Source of the DNA: Candidatus Latescibacterota bacterium
GTDB taxonomy: Bacteria > Krumholzibacteriota > Krumholzibacteriia > JACNKJ01
Assembly: GCA_020633725.1 (NCBI GenBank)
Contig: JACKDC010000001.1
Location: forward strand, 868,001 to 932,000
Reading direction: 5' to 3'
Length of the DNA stretch: 64,000 bases
Below, piece after piece: positions 8,268 to 16,059 of the stretch (position 1 is its first letter; the number at the start of each line of letters is the position of its first letter). The notes below the pieces were generated by a model, which was not told where the DNA came from, did no database searches, and worked only from the letters and a program-made list of their open reading frames with translations. The position numbers and the translations under genes are program-made.

Positions 8268-11200
8268 GGGCTGGCTCCGTCGGCCGCGCCCAGCGGCGCG
8301 AGGAAGCGGCTCGGCGACTGCTGGAAGCCGCCGCGCGAACCCACGCGCGTGAGCGTGAGCGCGCGCGCGGCGCGGGTCATGGCCACGTAGAGCAGGCGGC
8401 GCTCCTCGGCCAGTTCTTCCGGATCGCCGGAGCGCAGCGCGTAGAAGCCGGGCAGCACGTTCTCCTCGAGCCCGGTGATGTAGACGCGCTCGAACTCCAG
8501 GCCCTTGGCCGCGTGGATCGTCATCAGCTGGACGGCATTGCCCCCGCCGGCGAGGTCGGGCCCCGTGTAGAGCGCGAGGAAGTCCAGGAAGGCGGCGAGC
8601 GAGTCGCCGAGGAAGAGCTCGTCGAAGCGCGGCACCAGCGAGAGGAAGCGCTCCTCCTCGCTGCGCAGCCCGGTGAAGAGGTCGGGGGCCTCGCCTTCGA
8701 GCCCGGCCGCCGCGAGCAGCTGCGCCTCGAGCGACTGCCGCGCCTCGCCGTCCAGCTCCAGCCGGTCCAGCCAGGGGTTGCCACCGGCGAGGAGGCGGCG
8801 CACGCCGGCCTGGAAGAGCGTGGCGGCATCGCCGCCGGGGGCGAGTCCCCCGCTCTGCCCCGCGAGCTGCAGGGCCAGCGCGGCCGGGGCCAGGGCTTCC
8901 CGCCCGGCGCGGCGCCGCAGCGCGGCGAGGTGCTCGTCCTGCAGATGGCCCAGCACCTCGAGCAGGCAGCGGCAGTCGTCCAGCGCGCGGTGACGCGCCG
9001 TGGCCGTCACGCCGTAGCGCGCGATCAGCGAGCCCAGGTCGTTCTTCGCCCCGGGGTGGAGACGGCGCGCGAGGGCGACGCTGTCGAAGAGGGCGTTGCG
9101 CGGGGGCGCGAGCCCCTGCTCGCGCGCCACGCGGCGAAGCACGGGAAAGTCGAAGGCGGCCCCGTTGTGGGCCACCAGGTCGTGCTCGCCGAGGAAGGTG
9201 AGGAAGTCGGGCAGCACGTGGCCGAGCGGCGGGGCGTCGGCCACCGTCCGCGCGTCGATGCCGTGGACGGCCGTGGACGCCGCCGGGATCGGGCCCACGG
9301 GCTTCACCAGCGCCTCGAACTGCGCCGTCGGCCTGCCCCCCTCGACGCGGATCGCCGCCAGCTCGATCACCTCGCAACTGGCCGTGTCCACCCCCGTCGT
9401 TTCCAGGTCGAAGAGCACGAAGTCCCGCAGCGGCCGGTGCTCCGCTCCCCGCCAGAGCTGATAGAGCCGGAAGGCCAGCAGGGCCCAGGGCGCGCCGGTG
9501 GCGGCGGGGCCGCCCTCCAGCGCGAGGCGGTCGCCCTCGGCCACCAGGCGCAGGCCCGCGCTCGGCGTCGCCGCGTCCGCCGCTGGGTTCGCCACCGCGA
9601 GGCACTGCGCATGCCAGGGTTCCAGCCCGGCGCGCAGCATCTCGGTGAGCACCTGCGCCGCGGCGGGCGAGCCGGGGACGTCCACGCGCACGGGACGCCC
9701 CCTGCGCAGCGCCTCGCGCAGGGCGGCGAGCAGGGCCGCGAGACCGGGCACCGCCGCGGGATCGCCGGGGAGCTCCTCCTCGTCGGGATCGGCGAACTCC
9801 AGCAGGATCTCGCGCACGAGCTGGCTCAGGCTGCGGCCGGACTGCCCCGCGCGCAGGTTGCCAAGCCGTGCGACCACGCCCTCGAGCAGCCAGGGCAGGC
9901 GCGAGAGGTGGACCATGCGTTCGGCCCCGGCCTCCAGGTGACGTCGCCGCGCCACCGGGTCGGCCGCCGTCTCGGCCTCGGGCGCCGGGCCCTCCAGCGC
10001 GGCGCCGAGCGCGAGGCCGTCGGGGAAGGTCGCGTCCCAGGCGGCGAGCCAGGCGCTGTCGTCCCCGGGCGCGGCGGCCAGACGCTCCTGGAAGCGCTGC
10101 CAGGCGCGGCGGCGTTCGCGCAGCAGCGACCCGCCGCGCAGCACGCGATCGACGGCGGCGCGCAGGGAGTCGCCGCTGCCGCGCGCCACCTGGCGCAGCA
10201 GGGCGTAGGAGCCCTCGTCCAGCTGCGCGGCGAGCAGCGTGGAGAGGGCCTCGTCGTCGCCGCCGTGACGCAGCAGACGCAGCACCGCCACCGTGCGGCG
10301 GATGCGTTCCTGGGCCAGCAGCGCGCGCCCGGCCACGAGCTCCACGGGCACGCGCTCGGCCATGAGCCGGGTCTCCAGGTACTCGCCGATGCTGTGCTTG
10401 GGGTAGAGGATCGCGATGTCCCCCCAGCCGAGATGGCGGTCGCGCGCGCGCGCGCGGCGCATGTCGGCCACGAGGAAGTCCGCCTCCTCCTGTTCGCTGG
10501 CAAAGGCCTCGAGGCGCAGGCTGCCCTCGCCGCCCGCCCGGCTGACGAGCGTGTGGCCCGCCTCCCCACCGGCGCCCAGCACCGCCTGCGCGCCGGCGAG
10601 GATCGCCTCGCGGTTGCGGTAGTTCTCCTCGAGGTGCACCTCGTGCGGGGCGTAGTCGGCGCGATAGCGCTCCACGTTGCGCCGGTCCGCGCCGCGCCAG
10701 GCGTAGATGGACTGCTGATCGTCCGCCACGACGAAGCTGCTCGCCGCGGGCGGCGCCAGGAGGCGCAGCAGGCGGTACTGCAGCGCGTCGGTGTCCTGGA
10801 ACTCGTCGACGAGCACGCGCGGCCAGCGCTCGCGCGTCTCGGCGAGCAGCGGCGCGTCCGACTCCAGGAGGACGCGGGCGAGATCGAGGATGTCGTCGAA
10901 GTCGATCGCCCGCTCCTCGCGCAGCAGGCGCTGGTACTCGGCGAAGAACTCGCGCTGCAGGCCGCTGAGCAGCTCCGGATCGCGGGCGACGCGGTAGGCG
11001 CCGAAGCGCCCCAGCATGGCACGCAGCTCGCGTTCCTCCGGCGGACGCGCCGACACGCCCAGTCGGTTCCACGCCCGCTCCAGCGTGCGCAGCTGGCGGG
11101 GTTCGTCGGCAACGCTGAAGTCCGGCGGGATCTCGCCGTGGCCCGCGCGCCGGCGCAGCAGTTCGAGGCAGAAGTGGTGAAAGGTGCCGGTGCGCACGCC

Positions 11201-11458
11201 GCCCGCCGACTCGCCGAGGTAGCGCGCGAGCCGCTCCACCATGACCCGCGCCGCCTTGCGGGTGAAGGTGAGCGTCAGGATCTGCGCGGGCGCCACGCCC
11301 GCCGCGCTCACGAGGTAGACGACGCGGTTGACGAGCGTGCGGGTCTTGCCCGTCCCCGGACCGGCGAGCACGAGGCAGTGCGGCGCGGCGCTGAAGACCG
11401 CCTCGCGCTGCCGCGCGTTGAGCTCGCGCTCGAGTTCCTGCCAGGGGTTCACGCTCAT
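8264..11458 (-). CDS. UvrD/PcrA-type DNA helicase with an embedded DEDDh 3'-5' exonuclease domain
   Basis: This 1064-residue protein is a superfamily 1A helicase split by an exonuclease. Helicase motifs in order are the Q motif (LNARQREAV, about 13-21), Walker A GPGTGKT (33-39), motif II VLVDEFQDTD, motif III VVADDQQSIYAWRGAD, then after the insertion TIHAAKGLEFERVYITGLEE (about 980-999) and motif VI RRLLYVAMTRA. Between them, at about 677-835, lies a DnaQ/PolC-like domain with all acidic motifs: DLETTG, HNGAAFDFPVL and HRALDD. The likely role is unwinding DNA while trimming 3' ends in repair. It is translationally coupled to the membrane protein downstream. It could also be described as a RecB-like helicase lacking the PD-(D/E)XK nuclease. 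Confidence 0.9.
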   Translation of the reverse strand: MSVNPWQELERELNARQREAVFSAAPHCLVLAGPGTGKTRTLVNRVVYLVSAAGVAPAQILTLTFTRKAARVMVERLARYLGESAGGVRTGTFHHFCLELLRRRAGHGEIPPDFSVADEPRQLRTLERAWNRLGVSARPPEERELRAMLGRFGAYRVARDPELLSGLQREFFAEYQRLLREERAIDFDDILDLARVLLESDAPLLAETRERWPRVLVDEFQDTDALQYRLLRLLAPPAASSFVVADDQQSIYAWRGADRRNVERYRADYAPHEVHLEENYRNREAILAGAQAVLGAGGEAGHTLVSRAGGEGSLRLEAFASEQEEADFLVADMRRARARDRHLGWGDIAILYPKHSIGEYLETRLMAERVPVELVAGRALLAQERIRRTVAVLRLLRHGGDDEALSTLLAAQLDEGSYALLRQVARGSGDSLRAAVDRVLRGGSLLRERRRAWQRFQERLAAAPGDDSAWLAAWDATFPDGLALGAALEGPAPEAETAADPVARRRHLEAGAERMVHLSRLPWLLEGVVARLGNLRAGQSGRSLSQLVREILLEFADPDEEELPGDPAAVPGLAALLAALREALRRGRPVRVDVPGSPAAAQVLTEMLRAGLEPWHAQCLAVANPAADAATPSAGLRLVAEGDRLALEGGPAATGAPWALLAFRLYQLWRGAEHRPLRDFVLFDLETTGVDTASCEVIELAAIRVEGGRPTAQFEALVKPVGPIPAASTAVHGIDARTVADAPPLGHVLPDFLTFLGEHDLVAHNGAAFDFPVLRRVAREQGLAPPRNALFDSVALARRLHPGAKNDLGSLIARYGVTATARHRALDDCRCLLEVLGHLQDEHLAALRRRAGREALAPAALALQLAGQSGGLAPGGDAATLFQAGVRRLLAGGNPWLDRLELDGEARQSLEAQLLAAAGLEGEAPDLFTGLRSEEERFLSLVPRFDELFLGDSLAAFLDFLALYTGPDLAGGGNAVQLMTIHAAKGLEFERVYITGLEENVLPGFYALRSGDPEELAEERRLLYVAMTRAARALTLTRVGSRGGFQQSPSRFLAPLGAADGASP

Positions 11459-11486
11459 GAGTCGGCCTCGATCCGCGGCGCCGCGA

Positions 11487-12590
11487 TCAGTTCAGCGGGG
11501 CGGCCAGCCCCACGGGCAGGCTGGAGAGCCCCAGGCCCACGAGGATACGCTCCTCGTGGTCCATCACCAGGAAAAAACTCGGGCTGAGCGAGCCCAGGCG
11601 CAGCACGCCGGGGTAGAGGTTGAGCCGCGCGCGGTAGCGCTTGGTGGCCGCCAGGATCACCGAGGCGAGCAGCGAGCCCTCGCGGTCCACCCAGACGCCG
11701 CCCACCAGGGCCAGGTCGACGCCGCGGGTGTCGTCGTCGAGCTCGAGCAGGTCCTTGGCCTTCAGCCCCGCGCCTGCCGACCAGGACAGCCCCGAGTCGC
11801 TGCGCCGCGACAGGCCGAACTCGCCGTGGGTGCCGAAGTGGTAGAACAGGCTCCAGCGCTCGCTGCCCGGCAGCGGGTACTTGAACGCGAAGTTCTGGCC
11901 GTTGTTCTGGATCGTCCAGTCCTTGGGCGCGATCGCCGGCTGGAAGGACCAGTCCTCCATGTTCAGCGTCTCGGCGAAGAAGCGCGCCACGCGATCCGAG
12001 CTGAACAGCAGGCAGCTCAGCGGATCGAACAGGTAGAGATCGGCGACGGGATCGGTGGTCCAGCCCTCCTGGCTCTCCAGCTCCACCACCTCGTTCAGCA
12101 CGTGATACGCGGTGATGGACCCCAGCGCCCAGAGCCGCGGCCGGCCATAGCCGTGCCAGCGGTACCACTCGGCCATCAGCCGGTAGCTCATGCCGCCGCC
12201 GATGAGGTGCTGCGTGTAGTTCGGCCAGTAGCGCGCCTCGGTCGTGTTGGTGCTGAAGGGCACCACTTCCTTGAGAAAGAAGTTCTTCCAGCCCTCGTCC
12301 TCGATCGCGGTCACGGGATGCGCCAGGTTGCGGCGCAGGCCGCGCCAGTTGCCCTCGTAGTCCACGTCCACCACCGAGGCGCTGCGGTTGTCGAGTTGCA
12401 TGATGCCGTAGCCGCTGTTGATGACCATCCGCAGCGGCTGGACCATGGCCTCGCTGCCGTAGTCCCGTCCGTGGTAGAAGTAGTAGGGCGCCTCGCCGGG
12501 GGACGGCTCGCCCCCGCTCGCGCCCGCCGCGCGGGCCAGTCCCATCGCCGCCAGGGCCGCCAGCCCCGCGATTCGTCTCCATGCGCGCAC
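11487..12590 (-). CDS. exported protein of unknown function
   Basis: A 367-residue protein from the GTG at 12590, which has AAGGAG 8 bases before it. The N-terminus is a clear signal peptide (RRIAGLAALAAMGLARAAGA). The mature part is rich in Trp and Tyr, with motifs such as YYFYHGRDYGSEA, NYTQHLIGGGMSYRLMAEWY and TAYHVLNEVVE. The C-terminal half alternates in a way that suits beta strands, as in outer-membrane-associated proteins. I recall a vague likeness to DUF3943 proteins but would not name it. It is transcribed divergently from the SpoU methyltransferase and lies 28 bases upstream of the helicase. Confidence 0.7.
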   Translation of the reverse strand: MRAWRRIAGLAALAAMGLARAAGASGGEPSPGEAPYYFYHGRDYGSEAMVQPLRMVINSGYGIMQLDNRSASVVDVDYEGNWRGLRRNLAHPVTAIEDEGWKNFFLKEVVPFSTNTTEARYWPNYTQHLIGGGMSYRLMAEWYRWHGYGRPRLWALGSITAYHVLNEVVELESQEGWTTDPVADLYLFDPLSCLLFSSDRVARFFAETLNMEDWSFQPAIAPKDWTIQNNGQNFAFKYPLPGSERWSLFYHFGTHGEFGLSRRSDSGLSWSAGAGLKAKDLLELDDDTRGVDLALVGGVWVDREGSLLASVILAATKRYRARLNLYPGVLRLGSLSPSFFLVMDHEERILVGLGLSSLPVGLAAPLN

Positions 12591-12636
12591 GCGCCTCGCT
12601 CCTTCGCCTCGCCGGGCACCGCGCCCGAAGCGGGAA

Positions 12637-12665
12637 GGTGTAGCAGTCCCGCGTCCCGCGGGCAA
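12637..12665 (-). promoter_or_regulatory. promoter for the exported protein ending at 11487
   Basis: The minus strand reads TTGCCC (12660-12665), 17 bases, TACACC (12637-12642). The leader that follows is about 40 bases and carries the AAGGAG ribosome site before the GTG at 12590. Confidence 0.45.
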
Positions 12666-12681
12666 GGCGGCATCGCTCCGC

Positions 12682-12710
12682 TTGCGCCGTCCGGGGCGCG
12701 CGACTAGAGT
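12682..12710 (+). promoter_or_regulatory. leaderless-type promoter of the SpoU methyltransferase gene
   Basis: TTGCGC (12682-12687), 17 bases, TAGAGT (12705-12710), then only 7 bases to the ATG at 12718. Transcription would start at or next to the A of the ATG. The TTG of the -35 box lies in frame 36 bases upstream and can be mistaken for the start codon. Confidence 0.55.
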
Positions 12711-12717
12711 GGCGCCC

Positions 12718-13326
12718 ATGGAACACGATCCCCTGCACGCGATGTGGCGCGATCGCCCGGTGGATCCGGGAGGCCCGCGCACGCCGGTGGCCGCCTTGCT
12801 GGACAACATCCGCAGCGCCCACAACGTGGGCGACATCTTCCGCAGCGCCGACGCGCTGCGCCTCGAGCGCCTCTACCTCGCGGGGATCAGCGCCTTCCCC
12901 CCCAACGGCAAGCTGGCCAAGACCGCCCTCGGCACCACGGCGAGCGTGCCGTGGACCCACGACCTGCGCGTCTTCGACGCCGTCGCCCGGGCGCGGGAGG
13001 CCGGCTTCGCGCTGGTGGCCGTGGAGCGGACGCCCGCGAGCGAGAGCGCCTTCGCCTGGGACGGTCCCGCGCGCTGCTGCTTCGTCTTCGGTCACGAGGT
13101 GCTGGGGGTGGATCGCGAGCTGCTGCGCCAGGCGGACGCGGTGCTGCACCTGCCCATGCTCGGCGTGAAGAACAGCCTCAACGTGGCGTCGAGCGCCGCC
13201 GCCCTCCTCTACCAGCACTGCGCGCGCCACCGGCTGCTCCCCGACGGCGCGCCGCAGCTCTCCGACAGCTATCTGCCCGACCGCCGCGAGGGCGGACCCG
13301 GCGCGGACGGCGACGCGGGCGACTAG
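12718..13326 (+). CDS. SpoU/TrmH-family RNA 2'-O-methyltransferase
   Basis: This enzyme of about 202 residues uses S-adenosylmethionine to methylate a ribose 2'-OH in tRNA or rRNA through a knotted SPOUT fold. All three SpoU motifs are present: NIRSAHNVGDIFRSAD (motif 1, with the catalytic Arg), FVFGHEVLGVD (motif 2) and LPMLGVKNSLNVASSAA (motif 3). There is no N-terminal substrate-binding extension, so the target cannot be told; TrmH/TrmL-like tRNA methylation is the best guess. I chose the ATG at 12718 over an in-frame TTG at 12682, which is part of the -35 box. Its stop shares CTAG with the convergent lipoprotein gene. Confidence 0.9.
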   Translation: MEHDPLHAMWRDRPVDPGGPRTPVAALLDNIRSAHNVGDIFRSADALRLERLYLAGISAFPPNGKLAKTALGTTASVPWTHDLRVFDAVARAREAGFALVAVERTPASESAFAWDGPARCCFVFGHEVLGVDRELLRQADAVLHLPMLGVKNSLNVASSAAALLYQHCARHRLLPDGAPQLSDSYLPDRREGGPGADGDAGD

Positions 13327-14372
13327 GGCGTCTCGTCGAAGTAGTAGGGCCACTCCTGGCCGGGCGTGTTCGGCGGCAGGATGAGGGAGGCGCGGCTGTC
13401 GCCGCTCAGGGGCGGCTCGCCGTAGGCGAGGCCGACGCTGGCGCCGCGCTCGCGGGCCAGCAGCGCGGCTCGGCGCAGGTTGGTGAGCCCGTGGCCGGAG
13501 GCGGTCACCGTCCAGTCGCCCCACTGCCCGGTCTCGCCGACGCCGTAGACCTGCAGCAGGTCGCCCGCGCGGACGTAGCGCCGCTCGTCGACGCCCGGCA
13601 CCTCCAGGCGATCCCAGCTCTCGTTGTTGGGCGAGCCCACGTCCTCGGCGAAACGGCGCACGTCGTCCAGGCTCCGCGCGGTGCCGTTGACGACCACGAC
13701 GCCGTCCGGACCGCAGTAGTCGCGCACCAGATCCCGCGCGCCGCGCTCGATGTCGAGGATGCGCTGATGGTTCCAGCCCGCCGGCGACTCGCGCCATCCG
13801 GGGCCGCCGTCCATGGGGCCCCAGACGACGTCCCTGTCCTCGGGTGCGCCGTCCCACCAGTCGCGGTCGTAGCTGAAGTCGTCGAGGAACACGCCCGCCA
13901 CCTGGCTGCCGTGCTCGACGAGGAAGCTCTCGATCCAGTGCAGGAAGTCCGCCACGTGGGCGTTGTCGAAGCGGTAGCAGTAGGCCCCGCCCAGCACGAT
14001 CTCCGGCTCGCCGATCTCGCCCGGCGCCGGCTGCCACTCCGGCCAGTTGCGCGTGCTGTCCGTGTAGCAGCTCTTCGCCCAGGGGTCGAAGTAGAGCAGG
14101 GCCCGCGAGCGGTGCGCGGGCAACAGGTCGTCGAAGACCTGGGCCTCGACGATGAGCAGATCGAAGGCGGCGAGCGTCGACTGGTCCACGCCCGCGAGCG
14201 CGTTGCCGTAGAGCAGCACGTGGGTGTCGTACTGGGGCGTCGGCTCCTGGTCGGCGCCGAGCGGCTGCTCGATGTCCTCCACACCCGTCACGCTGCACGC
14301 CGCGAGGGACAGCAGCAGTCCCGCCGCGAGGGCGAGACGGGGAAGCCAGACACGGCACCGGGTGGGGATCAT
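13323..14372 (-). CDS. lipoprotein with a putative glycoside-hydrolase-like (TIM barrel) domain
   Basis: A 349-residue predicted lipoprotein. The ATG at 14372 has GGAG 7 bases before it and opens a lipoprotein signal ending in the lipobox LAAC. The body reads like the GH114 or putative glycosidase barrel: DTHVLLYGNALAGVD at the start, LLYFDPWAKSCY, and VAGVFLDDFSYD with adjacent acidic residues where such enzymes keep the catalytic Asp. The substrate is unknown and catalysis is inferred only. It is probably anchored in the envelope. The stop codon shares CTAG with the methyltransferase gene. Confidence 0.65.
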   Translation of the reverse strand: MIPTRCRVWLPRLALAAGLLLSLAACSVTGVEDIEQPLGADQEPTPQYDTHVLLYGNALAGVDQSTLAAFDLLIVEAQVFDDLLPAHRSRALLYFDPWAKSCYTDSTRNWPEWQPAPGEIGEPEIVLGGAYCYRFDNAHVADFLHWIESFLVEHGSQVAGVFLDDFSYDRDWWDGAPEDRDVVWGPMDGGPGWRESPAGWNHQRILDIERGARDLVRDYCGPDGVVVVNGTARSLDDVRRFAEDVGSPNNESWDRLEVPGVDERRYVRAGDLLQVYGVGETGQWGDWTVTASGHGLTNLRRAALLARERGASVGLAYGEPPLSGDSRASLILPPNTPGQEWPYYFDETP

Positions 14373-14412
14373 CAACACGCTCCACAGTGCGGAAGACCAC
14401 GGCTCAGGAAGC

Positions 14413-14441
14413 AATCTGAACGCTCGGAAGCAGGCGTGCAA
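14413..14441 (-). promoter_or_regulatory. promoter of the lipoprotein gene
   Basis: The minus strand reads TTGCAC (14436-14441), 17 bases, CAGATT (14413-14418), followed by a leader of about 35 bases with GGAG before the ATG. The 228-base gap 14373-14600 holds this promoter and the mobA promoter; I see nothing else in it. Confidence 0.4.
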
Positions 14442-14565
14442 GCGAAACGCCACGGGCGCCGCGGGATGCGCCTCCTAAGCCATGCCCCTACAAGCACCTA
14501 GGAGCCGCCATTCCTTCGAAATCGATGTCCCCGTGCATCCTGCCCACCCCGCACGATCCTCGCGC

Positions 14566-14594
14566 TTGTCCCTGCAACGCCCGGCGGCTAGGCT
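14566..14594 (+). promoter_or_regulatory. leaderless-type promoter of mobA
   Basis: TTGTCC (14566-14571), 17 bases, TAGGCT (14589-14594), then 6 bases to the ATG at 14601. The predicted transcription start coincides with the start codon and there is no ribosome site. Confidence 0.55.
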
Positions 14595-14600
14595 GCCGCC

Positions 14601-15170
14601 ATGGCCCGCACGCTTCCCGGTCCTCCCTCCTGCACCGCCGCGATCCTCTGCGGCGGCGCGGCGAGGCGCATGGGACGCGACAAGGCGGCACTCGCCCACC
14701 CCGCCGGCGGAACGCTGCTCGCGCGGACGGTGGCGCTGGGCCTCGCGAGCTGCGCCTCCGCGCTGCTGCTCAGCGGCGACGGCCGCCGCTACGGCGGACT
14801 GGGACTCGAGGAACTCGCGGACGCGCAGCCGGGCTGCGGGCCCCTGGGCGGCCTGGTGGCGGCGCTGCGCGCGACGCGCGGCCCCGTGCTGCTGCTGCCG
14901 GTGGATCTGCCGGGCCTCGCGCTCGTCCACCTGCAGGCGCTGCTGGCCCGGCCGGGCGGGGCCGCGACCGCCGTCTGGGTCGCCGCGGGCGACGACGGCC
15001 TCCACCCCACGCTCTCGCTGTGGACGCCCGCCTGCCTTGCGCCCGCCGAGGCCGCCCTGGCCGCCGGCCACCTGGCGCTGCACGCGCTCGTGCGCGCGCT
15101 GCCGCATCGACGGGTGACGCTGCCGGCCGCGGCGCTCGTCAACTGGAACGCGCCGGCGGACTGCCGCTAG
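14601..15170 (+). CDS. mobA: molybdenum cofactor guanylyltransferase-like protein (MobA family)
   Basis: MobA transfers GMP from GTP to molybdopterin to make the bis-MGD form of the cofactor. The 189-residue product has the nucleotidyltransferase signature LCGGAARRMGRDKAAL near residue 18, the metal-binding LPVDLPGL, and a C-terminal LVNWNAPADC that matches the family's N-x-N-T/A-P ending. The moaD and moaE genes 10 kb away support a working molybdenum pathway. MocA-type cytidylyl transfer cannot be excluded from sequence alone. Its stop shares CTAG with xthA. Confidence 0.85.
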   Translation: MARTLPGPPSCTAAILCGGAARRMGRDKAALAHPAGGTLLARTVALGLASCASALLLSGDGRRYGGLGLEELADAQPGCGPLGGLVAALRATRGPVLLLPVDLPGLALVHLQALLARPGGAATAVWVAAGDDGLHPTLSLWTPACLAPAEAALAAGHLALHALVRALPHRRVTLPAAALVNWNAPADCR

Positions 15171-15943
15171 CCCGTCTTCAGCGCGATGCCCAGCGGGCAG
15201 TGGTCGCTGCCCATGACCTCGGGACGGATCCAGGCGTCGTCCAGGCGCTCGGCGAGCGCCTGGTTCAGGTAGAAGTAGTCGATGCGCCAGCCGATGTTCC
15301 GGAGCCGCGCGCCCGTGCGCATGGACCACCAGGTGTAGGCGTCGGACTTGTCGCCGTGCACGGCGCGGAAGCTGTCCACCCAGCCGTCGGCGAGGAAGCC
15401 GTCGATCCAGGCGCGCTCCTCGGGCAGGAAGCCGCTGATCTTCTCGTTCTCCTTGGGCCGGGCGAGGTCGATCTCGCGGTGCGCGGTGTTGACGTCCCCG
15501 CAGATGACCACGTGGCGACCCTTCTTCACCTGCGCGTTCACGTGCTTCTGGAAGGCCGCGTAGAAGTCCATCTTGTAGGCGAGGCGCTCGTCGCTGGCCT
15601 TGCCGTTGGGGAAGTAGACGTTGTAGAGCAGGAAGTCGCCGTGGTCGGTGACGAGCGTGCGGCCCTCGTCGTCGAAGCGCTTCGTGCCGAAGCCCACGGT
15701 CACGGACCGGGGCGCGGCGCTCTCGCGCGCGTAGGTCACCACGCCGCTGTAGCCCTTGCGCTCGGCGGAGGCCCAGTGGGCGACCCAGCCCTTGGGCGCG
15801 GTGAGGTCCGCGTCGAGCTGGTCGGGGCTGGCCTTGGTCTCCTGCAGGCAGACGACGTCCAGGCTCGACTCCCAGATCCAGTCCAGCGCGCCCTTGCGCT
15901 GCACGGCGCGAATGCCGTTGACGTTCCAGCTGGCGAGTTCCAT
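15167..15943 (-). CDS. xthA: exodeoxyribonuclease III / AP endonuclease
   Basis: Exonuclease III cleaves DNA at abasic sites and removes 3' blocks in base excision repair. The 258-residue product carries the full active site: NVNGIRA at the start, LQETK with the metal-binding Glu, YNVYFPNG, GDVNTAHREIDLARPKEN, and the final GSDHCPLGI with the catalytic Asp-His. The sequence is close to the XthA branch. AAGGAGG lies before the ATG, and a promoter is placed upstream. Confidence 0.96.
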   Translation of the reverse strand: MELASWNVNGIRAVQRKGALDWIWESSLDVVCLQETKASPDQLDADLTAPKGWVAHWASAERKGYSGVVTYARESAAPRSVTVGFGTKRFDDEGRTLVTDHGDFLLYNVYFPNGKASDERLAYKMDFYAAFQKHVNAQVKKGRHVVICGDVNTAHREIDLARPKENEKISGFLPEERAWIDGFLADGWVDSFRAVHGDKSDAYTWWSMRTGARLRNIGWRIDYFYLNQALAERLDDAWIRPEVMGSDHCPLGIALKTG

Positions 15944-15969
15944 CGGGCCTCCTTGCAGGGTGGAGGGCG

Positions 15970-15998
15970 ACCGTAACAGAGCGCCGGGGCACGGACAA
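15970..15998 (-). promoter_or_regulatory. promoter of xthA
   Basis: The minus strand reads TTGTCC (15993-15998), 17 bases, TACGGT (15970-15975). The leader of about 20 bases contains AAGGAGG before the xthA ATG. Confidence 0.55.
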
Positions 15999-16059
15999 GC
16001 GTCTCGCCTGCCGTGCGCCGGTCCGCTACACTGGGCCGACCCGCTTCCGGGAGGTTGTC

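Noticed and set aside
7377..11072. A single open frame that spans the membrane protein and most of the helicase
   Set aside because: Only its last 296 codons encode a plausible protein; the rest is an out-of-frame shadow of the helicase. The ATGA junction at 8264-8267 separates two real genes.
16027..16032. TACACT as a -10 box for the transglutaminase gene
   Set aside because: No acceptable -35 box lies 16-18 bases upstream, so I do not list a promoter.
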